DNA from: Rhypophila decipiens
Taxonomy: Eukaryota; Ascomycota; Sordariomycetes; Sordariales; Naviculisporaceae
Length of the DNA: 64,000 nucleotides
Reading direction: 5' to 3'
Assembly (NCBI GenBank): GCA_033297075.1
Contig: MU858071.1
Span: 247,437-311,436, forward strand
Position numbers and translations under genes: made by a program. The notes under the pieces are model-generated. The model searched no databases, was not told the DNA's origin, and worked only from the letters and a program-made list of their open reading frames with translations. Within the stretch, counting starts at the first letter, position 1, and each line of letters starts with the position of its first letter. Shown piece by piece: positions 57,651 to 64,000 of this stretch.

Positions 57651-58222
57651 ATGATGGATTCGTCTTCTTTGCACTCGAAAGAGGATCCTCCTTCCTACCA
57701 GGAGTCCAAGTCAACAGCACAACAGCACGGTAAGTGATCAGGAAGTAGATCTGGCAGACTGGCCAGCGAGATCGGCAACCAAGAGTCAGGCTGACCACAG
57801 ATTCGCGACCAGCAGCTCCAATAGCACCGGAATCATCACCCAGACAAAGTGCCGAGCCCCCCAACCCTAATGAGGAGGGTCCGACTTCCATACCACCAGA
57901 ATCGTACAAGCCCCCGGAAAAGATAACGACTACCATATCACTGGCACCATACGAGCCCCCAGCACCAATGACCACCCAAAAGCCCGCGCCACGCGCAAGA
58001 AAGATCGTACCGGGCTACGAGTACAAAACGAGTTACTTTTGCAGCGATAACGGCGGTTTCTGCTTCAGCAGTACGGGCGGTTGCTTCTGCAGCGAGCACG
58101 ACGGCTGCTTCTGTAGTGACAACTGGGGCATTTGTTGTAGTGACCACAGCGGATGTTGCTGCAGCGACCACGACGGGATTTTCTGTTCGGATCATGGGAA
58201 TTGTTGTTGTTCTGGATGGTAG
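57651..58222 (+). CDS. PPxY protein with C-terminal cysteine-rich octapeptide repeats (copy 2)
   Basis: Model join(57651..57729,57801..58222), 166 residues. The 71-bp intron has GTAAGT, CTGAC and CACAG and joins QQH to DSRPAAPIAP. The N-terminus (MMDSSSLHSKEDPPSYQES) contains a PPSY motif (PPxY type, WW-domain ligand); a Pro-rich linker with PPESYKPPEK and YEPPAPM follows. The last 63 residues are eight tandem octapeptides (58031-58222): SYFCSDNG, GFCFSSTG, GCFCSEHD, GCFCSDNW, GICCSDHS, GCCCSDHD, GIFCSDHG and a terminal NCCCSGW. No signal peptide or membrane segment. The order PPxY, Pro-rich linker, Cys octapeptides matches copy 1 at 53.6 kb, so the two are paralogues. The SDH core next to paired Cys suggests metal ligands; no named family is known to me. 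Confidence 0.8.
58031..58222 (+). repeat. Tandem 24-bp coding repeat, 8 units (GCFCSDHG octapeptide)
   Basis: Eight in-frame units fill the 3' end of the gene, the last containing the stop codon. Ser at position 5 and acidic residue at 6 are nearly constant; positions 2-4 are Cys, Phe or Ile. Synonymous codons differ between units. Confidence 0.9.
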
Positions 58223-59174
58223 TAGTCTGGAGGGATCTGTAACGGCGGAGGGCATAATCAGGAGGCGCTGCAATGGGGTATGAGCGTTTGGTCGTGATGG
58301 ACGCAACGATGCGAGTCTATTCAAGATAGGTAGTTGGTCTACGGCGATACCCTCTCTGCCGCGAGAACCTCAACTGGAACCGTGATTTTGATACATTGGA
58401 CCTCTATGCTCTTTGGTCACATTCATCCGCTGATGTGCACCTTTATCCGTCAGCCATGCCATGTATCCTGCTGACAAACAAGATCTGAGGCGAGCACTAG
58501 TGACATATCTCGCAGCAGAGAGGCAGTTTCATGGAACATTCAAAGAGCATGTGTGTTTAATCTGCCTGATCAAAGTGGGACTAGCTGCTTGCTGGGCGCT
58601 GCATTCCCCGTAAAGTGATTATCCGGATTGTTGATTCGCTGCGCAGTTTGCGGAAAACATTTCCGCAAACAGTGGAAAGAGTGGAAAGAAGCCCAAGTCT
58701 AGCAATAATACAACCTTATATGTATGACAAGAGGTAGCATTGGCGAGTAGGATAAGGTTATTCGCTGTCAGCACCTTTTCTGACTGCCTTGAAAGATGAC
58801 ATGCAGGGCTACATGTCAGCATTCTTGGTCATCACAGCGAGCGGAGATATCATAATGGGTATCTCCGCTCCTGATAAGGTATTGCAATGTTGAACCGATG
58901 TTGTAAATGAGACAAAGTGGTGATCTGCATTAATAAAAAAAAGTAATCATACCTTTCTAGGCATATGTTGGTACATGTAGAGCCAGGACGATGTGAGTCC
59001 TTCTGACCAGCAGTTACAGATTGCAAGGCCATCTATTTTATGCTCTTCGCCTCCCTGTTGACCATGGCCTGGTTGTCCACCTTTCTCTTGCTTTCTTCCT
59101 GGCTCTGGTTCCGGGTCACCCAACACTACGACTGACAGCTCTCAAAATCGCCATTCAGCCAACGTAGTGTTACC
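58223..59174. other. Intergenic region upstream of the P450 gene
   Basis: About 950 bases. A TTCCGCAAACAG / TTTGCGGAAA inverted pair occurs near 58648-58675 (GCGCAGTTTGCGGAAAACATTTCCGCAAAC), which could form a hairpin with stem TTTGCGGAAA. Otherwise nothing recognised. Confidence 0.5.
58646..58671. repeat. Short inverted repeat GTTTGCGGAAA / TTTCCGCAAAC
   Basis: Two perfectly complementary 11-base arms separated by only four bases. It may be a hairpin or palindromic factor site upstream of the P450 gene; no function known. Confidence 0.75.
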
Positions 59175-60920
59175 ATGATCTCCGATGTGTTGGTTGGGCA
59201 CTTGCCCTTCCTCATTTCCGCTCTGGTCCTCTTCTGGGTTCTCTCCACCATCATCTACCGCCGCTACTTCCACCCCCTATCCAAAGTGCCCGGTCCGTTC
59301 CTCTGGTCCATCTCAACCCTGCCCATCTTCTACCACCAAGGACTGCGCGAAGGCCAACTGATGCACGTCCTTCCTGGCCTTCACGCCAAATATGGTCCAG
59401 TGGTCCGCATCTCGCCCAACGAAGTCCACCTCAGCGACCCAGAGGCTTATGACAAGATCCACAACGTCGGCACCAAGTTCTACAAGGATCCATCCTTTTA
59501 CTCGCCCCTGGACGGCGTCCTAAGGACACCCATCATCCTGACCATCATCTCCAACGACCAACATCGCGTACGAAGAGGCGCCATCACTCCATTTTTCTCG
59601 CGACGATCGGTACTCGAGCTAGAGGGCATGGTTCTGGACAAGGCCAAGAAGTTGATCAGGCTGATGGAAGACGTCTTTCTGTCCACCAACAACCAAACCG
59701 AACCCAAGAAAGAGGCCGCAGTCTTTGACATGCACCATGCCATCCGGGCATTCTCAGTAGATGTGATAACCGAGTATGCCTACGCCCGGTGCTGGAACCA
59801 AATGGACGCCAAAGACTACGGGAAAGATTACCAAGATGCCATTCGTTCGATACAGGGCTTTATGCCTTACCTACTCAGTTTCCCTGCCATCGTGCTCCCA
59901 ATATTTGGGTTACTGCCTGATGGATTGCTCAAAGCCGCGTCCCCGCCCTTTCGGAGGTGGATCGAGAGTGTCGAGGTGAGCTTTCCAAATATTCTTCTTG
60001 GTACAGCCCATGTATTGACAGTGCAACATGATAGGTCGTCAATGCAGCCGTCATCGAAGTTCGCAACCAGATCGCGCAGGGCATCAAGCCGGCGCGACGA
60101 ACAATTTTCCATGACCTAATGGAGCCACCAGTCTCGGTAGAAGATGAAAAGATGATGCCGGAGGGTATGAAACATAGGCAATCCTTGTCCGATGAGACTG
60201 TTCTGGGTGACGCGGTAAATGTCACTGGCGCTGGAGCCGAGACTACAGGTTCGACTACTGCTCGAGCAATCTTTGAGGTCCTCAGCAACCCTGGAATCTA
60301 CCAGCGCCTATCTCAAGAACTTCGAGATGAGTTTCCGGATGGTATCGACTCCATGACTCTTCCTGCTCTAGAGAAGTTACCTCTTCTTACCGGAGTGATC
60401 AAGGAAGCGTTGAGGTACCTTTATTCACAATTCCCCCCCCCCTGTCATTATCATTGCTAATGTTGTGCCCTATAGACTCAATCCCGGATTGCCAGGCCAC
60501 TTGCCCAGAGTAGTCCCACCCTCAGGGGCGACCTTCAACGGCTACACCCTACCCGGAGGAACATCCGTCAGCATGAGCGCCTGGGTCCAGCACCACAACC
60601 CCGAAGCCTTTCCCAATCCCACAGTCTTTGATCCATATCGGTGGATCAATAACGACGTGGACAAACTCCGATTCCAAGACAAACATATGATCCACTTTGG
60701 CAGAGGGACTCGTAACTGTGTCGGCCAGAACCTCGCCATGTGTGAATTGTATGTTTCCTTGGCGGCCATTTTTCATCGGTTCGGCTATGATGCTGCGCCC
60801 GGTGAGGGACGCTTGGAAGCTGAGCCTGGGTTTGTGAGGGAGGATTTGCGCATTGTCGAGCTGATTCTGGGGTATCATCCGGTGAATGCGCGCAAGTTTG
60901 GGATTATCATGAGGAGATAA
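59175..60920 (+). CDS. Cytochrome P450 monooxygenase
   Basis: Model join(59175..59975,60035..60414,60476..60920), 541 residues. The N-terminus has a membrane anchor (residues about 9-28, LPFLISALVLFWVLSTIIY) followed by basic residues and the proline hinge PLSKVPGP. The I-helix reads AGAETTGSTTA, the ExxR motif (EALR) spans the second intron, and the heme loop FGRGTRNCVGQNLA contains the axial Cys. PERF-region equivalent is FDPYRWIN. Length and motifs are complete, so the enzyme should be active with an NADPH-P450 reductase at the ER. The style (HPLSKVPGPFLWSIS) is that of fungal secondary-metabolism P450s of the CYP group seen beside terpene or polyketide genes; the substrate is unknown. The second intron contains a run of 10 C (60430-60443). 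Confidence 0.9.
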
Positions 60921-61206
60921 ACGACGTCGTTAGGGGACCGGTGACATTTTGGAGACCATCCTGAAACCAGTTTTCGCAGATTCTCAAATTCTCATCAATA
61001 CTAGTGCAGCAATATTTGGAGGTCATATATAAGGTCACTGGAAGAAGTACACGAGTCATTTATCCAAGACGAACGAATACCATGTAATTCAACGTTTCCG
61101 TGGGCCCACTTGGAATATGCATGTATCTCGCCTCCGTTTCCACTCCCGCCATGTCACCCATTCAAAAGACAAACCTCCCTGCAGCAGAACCCATCAGCAC
61201 CAAACC
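60921..61206. other. Spacer between P450 and tRNA-His
   Basis: Under 300 bases; no gene seen. It holds the P450 3' UTR and the tRNA upstream region. Confidence 0.4.
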
Positions 61207-61289
61207 GGGTGAATAGTCTAGTGGTCAGGACGGTTCGTTGTGGTATTCCATGTTCCGAACAAACCCCGGTTCGATTCCGGGTTCGCCCA
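61207..61289 (+). tRNA. tRNA-His(GTG) with an 11-base intron
   Basis: Acceptor stem GGGTGAA pairs with TTCGCCC (one T-G pair), D arm GTCTAGTGGTCAGGAC, anticodon stem GTTCG/CGAAC, T arm CCCGG-TTCGATT-CCGGG. The 18-nt anticodon loop begins TTGTGG, so the anticodon is GTG (histidine), and an 11-nt intron follows position 37. Spliced length is 72 including discriminator A. Confidence 0.88.
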
Positions 61290-62190
61290 TCGCCTTTATC
61301 TTTCATGCTTTTCTCATTCTTCTCTTTTGTTCTGTCCTTTTTCTCGTTACTCATATCATCGGTCTGTTAACTATCATCCATTTCAGGCAGGCACGTAGCA
61401 TTTCACACTTTTCTTGTTTTGCCCACTTGGATTTAACACTAGGGCTTTTCTTAGTTGTCATACATACATGTTCTTGATAACTACGCACCACTTACTTGAA
61501 GATACCATTCATTGTGCTTGAGCTTTTGTTACGTTGTGAATACTCGTATCTCCACTTCTCGCAACTGCTCCTATTGTTACACACCATAAAAGTCCCGAAT
61601 AACCCGGCGATGGATCCGTCGACCTGAAGCAAAATCACCGGTCATCCGGCGTTGACTGGACGGTTTGATCCCTTGACTCCACGAAGGCCTAGAGGTAGAT
61701 TCAGATCTACCACTAGACCTTCCACAGATCGGCCTATCAGATCGTTTGCCAGCGCAGAGTACCAATATTTATGCAATGTGATGCACAGTTGTCGCGTCCC
61801 GGGCGGCCGACAATATTCTGCTATATGTAGTGAGCACCGCATATTGCACCTAGATACTTGACCCGATTGGCTAGACTTACAAGTCTTTTTCATGTGAGGG
61901 TCCTAATTCATGAATACAACCGGAGGCGGAAACACTTTGCAAGAAAGAAAGCCCGGACTAGGCAATAATTCCATGGATTGTACTGGATGCGAGACTTGGC
62001 AATAGAATCACCGAACCATTGTATCTAAAAATGCAGAGCCAACCGCGTTTGCATGACATTGACCAGGTAGCATATCAGGCATGGTATATATTCGTGTGAA
62101 GAACATGTGCTTCGCCGCTGCTTATTCCGAGTCCTCTGGCTACCCCTCTACAAGCCCAAACTGGCCAGACCTTCTTGACCGAACTTGACC
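61290..62190. other. Intergenic region upstream of the O-methyltransferase gene
   Basis: About 900 bases. A T-run for Pol III termination follows the tRNA. The remainder has no recognisable gene; TATA-like GGTATATATTCG at 62080-62094 may be the core promoter of the methyltransferase. Confidence 0.5.
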
Positions 62191-63681
62191 ATGAACATGA
62201 TGGGATCTCTATCTACATCACACATTGTCGAGCTGGCAAACAGAATTTCTGCCAACACGGCCATCATCGACAACTATCTCGAAACCCATAACCTTCCACC
62301 GTTGTCCTTCAATGTCGACGGGCCAACCAATGACTGGATTCATGATGCCCAGCCAGAGATGGCGGCAGCCCGAGATGCCGTCATCGATGACACCGAAGAG
62401 CTCGGCCGTTTAGTGACCGGACCCCGGGACCATATCATGAACAGCACCCTGCACCGGCTTTCCGCCTACCAGGTCATTTCTCGCTTTCGACTTGCTCATG
62501 CCTTCCCCATTGACAAGGAAGCCACCTTTGCCGAGATTGCTGCGGCCAGCGGACTCAGAAAGTCAGTCACACGGCAAGTCATCCGCCTGGGTGTAGTCAA
62601 CGGCTACTTCGTCGAGCCTCGGCCCGGTGTAGTGGCACACAACGTTACCACTCGTATGCTAGTCGAAAACCCCGGTCTCCAAGACTACCTCGAGGTTTTG
62701 TTCAACGAGTCACTCCCCGCCTCGGCGCATACTGCAGAAGCGTTAGCCAGGTACCCGCTCACTGAAGAGCCCGGTGAGACTGTGAGCAAACTCGTTCAGT
62801 TCATACTATTGCCCTTCACTGACATAATCTGACATTCTCAGGGCTTCTCACTCGCCAATAACTGCAACGATGGTTTCTACGATTTGTTCTCCAAATACCC
62901 GGCTCGCGGCCTCAAGTTCCAGACCGCCATGAAATGCTACCAAAGAAGCAGTGGCTTTGACAGCCGTCATATAATCACTGGGTATCCCTGGGAGGAGTTT
63001 GGATCAGGAACTGTGGTAGATGTGAGTCCTAACTCACCCAATGTTCTTTATTTTCCCAAGTCCTTACTCGTTGCCTACGCCAAAAATAGATTGGCGGCTC
63101 CCACGGGATGGTATCAATCGGATTAGCGCAGAAATACCCATCCCTCTCCTTCGTCGTACAAGACCTCGAGGCCATCATCGAAGGCGGCCGGGCCAATCTA
63201 CCCGCTGAACTAGCCGCCCGCGTCAAATTCATGACCCACGATTTCTTCAAAGAGGATCAACCTATCCACGGCGCGGCTGTATACTTCTACCGCTGGATCT
63301 TCCACAACTGGTCAGACAAGTACAGCGTCAGGATCTTGAGGAGTCTGATACCCGCTTTGAAGACAGGCGCCAAGGTGATTATCAATGATTACGTCTTGCC
63401 TTCGGGGAAAAGCGGCTTCAAGTCTAGGGTCGCAGAGAAGAGGGCCAGGTAAATCTTTCCTCACTCTTTTTGTGTTAATCACTGATTCCGGATTGCTGAC
63501 CTTGTAATGGAAAAGGGGAATGGATCTTTGCATGGCCGAATTGTTCAATTCTCAGGAGAGGGAACTGGACGACTGGGCCAATTTGTTCAAGCTGGCTGAT
63601 TCACGGTTTGAGTTCAAGGGTGCGCACCAGCCTGATGGGTCTGAAATGTCGCTTATCGTGGCTGAATGGAAGGGTGAATGA
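62191..63681 (+). CDS. SAM-dependent O-methyltransferase (fungal, sterigmatocystin/hydroxy-aromatic type)
   Basis: Model join(62191..62781,62842..63021,63090..63448,63516..63681), 431 residues; all four exons have GT/AG introns in phase. The N-terminal half contains a winged-helix dimerisation domain (ATFAEIAAASGLRKSVTRQVIRLGVVNGYFVEP). The SAM pocket is split by the second intron: GTVVDIGGSHGMVSIGLA. Further conserved blocks are FVVQDLEAI, VKFMTHDFF and YFYRWIFHNWSD, whose His in HNW is the catalytic base of plant/fungal small-molecule O-methyltransferases. It transfers methyl from SAM to a hydroxyl on a phenolic or polyketide substrate. C-terminus RGMDLCMAELFNSQERELDDW fits the family. Together with the P450 2.2 kb upstream it may be part of a small secondary-metabolite set that continues past the window. 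Confidence 0.9.
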
Positions 63682-64000
63682 CATAGGTTTCGAGTTAGTA
63701 AATGTTATTTCTATTGGAGTTTGTATTACTCGTCGGTTGAGCTACGCGGGGTTGGGGAACCAACTCTCTTTTTACGTATTCGCTAGAGAGTCGGCCATTT
63801 AACCTATAACCGTAGATCTCTATAACCACCGATTTCTACTTTTATCAACTATAAGTATAAAACACCTACAAAATAGATAAAACAAAGAAGTATAGAGTAG
63901 TTAAGTTGTTAAAGTAATGCCAGGCATGTAGCTTATACGCTGTAAGCTAGGCATGCGAACACCGCAGGAAGCAGGCCAACACCGTTGGTCTGGTGGATGC
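63682..64000. other. AT-rich end of the window
   Basis: After the methyltransferase the sequence turns strongly AT-rich (63790-63930, many TATA and CTATAA words) with no frame of note, then back to normal with inverted GCATGTAGCTTAT / GCTAGGCATGC-like words near 63925-63960. It may be the edge of a decayed repeat. Confidence 0.45.

Noticed and set aside
57938..58324. 128-codon - strand frame over the second octapeptide array
   Set aside because: A long antisense frame is a by-product of the 24-bp periodic repeat; the + frame has a consistent spliced start and stop.
1..64000. CRISPR arrays, bacterial operons or phage elements
   Set aside because: Spliced genes and fungal families throughout; the only short regular repeats are coding octapeptide arrays.

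Overview
This window is nuclear DNA of a filamentous ascomycete fungus (Pezizomycotina, probably Sordariomycetes-like). The genes are split by short introns of about 50-170 bp with GTAAGT/GTATGT-type donors, CTAAC/CTGAC-like branch sites and CAG/TAG acceptors. Other fungal marks are tRNA genes with introns, a dispersed single 5S rRNA gene with an upstream TATA box, a HeLo-like/NACHT/ankyrin NLR, P450 and O-methyltransferase genes, and fungal orthologues such as SSN8, BET4, Bun107 and an Ama1-type APC/C activator. Gene models were built by hand from reading frames, splice signals and family knowledge. No alignment or database search was run.

Layout. 0-0.35 kb: 3' end of a TauD/TfdA-type dioxygenase. 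0.5-38.3 kb: mostly conserved housekeeping and regulatory genes: cyclin C (SSN8, -), a Ca2+-regulated mitochondrial carrier (SAL1/SCaMC type, +), a single-pass membrane protein with beta-repeat tail (+), the WD40 deubiquitinase cofactor Bun107/WDR48 (-), two poorly known proteins (-), the mitochondrial S-adenosylmethionine carrier (PET8 type, -) divergent from a TilS-like tRNA-Ile lysidine synthetase (+), Rab geranylgeranyltransferase alpha (BET4, -), a meiotic-type APC/C activator (AMA1/Mfr1-like, +), a syntaxin-8-like Qc-SNARE (-), an AT-hook/DUF3716-like protein (+) and a Zn2Cys6 factor (-).

39-64 kb is more accessory: a broken HeLo-like/NACHT/ankyrin/ZZ NLR, an isochorismatase-like hydrolase, tRNA-Thr, a secreted proline-rich protein, a RING-H2 E3 ligase, a multipass membrane protein, two related proteins ending in cysteine-rich octapeptide repeats (54.2 and 58.1 kb) that flank a secreted cysteine-rich protein and a 5S rRNA gene, then a P450, tRNA-His and an O-methyltransferase. 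AT-rich, gene-free stretches near 54.9-55.2 and 63.8-63.95 kb look like decayed sequence.

The most novel item is the pair of octapeptide-repeat proteins (G-C-[FC]-[CF]-S-D-H-x, 7 and 8 copies), each with a PPxY motif and proline-rich linker upstream. The next is the NLR, which carries both a P-loop Gly-to-Arg change and an in-frame stop.
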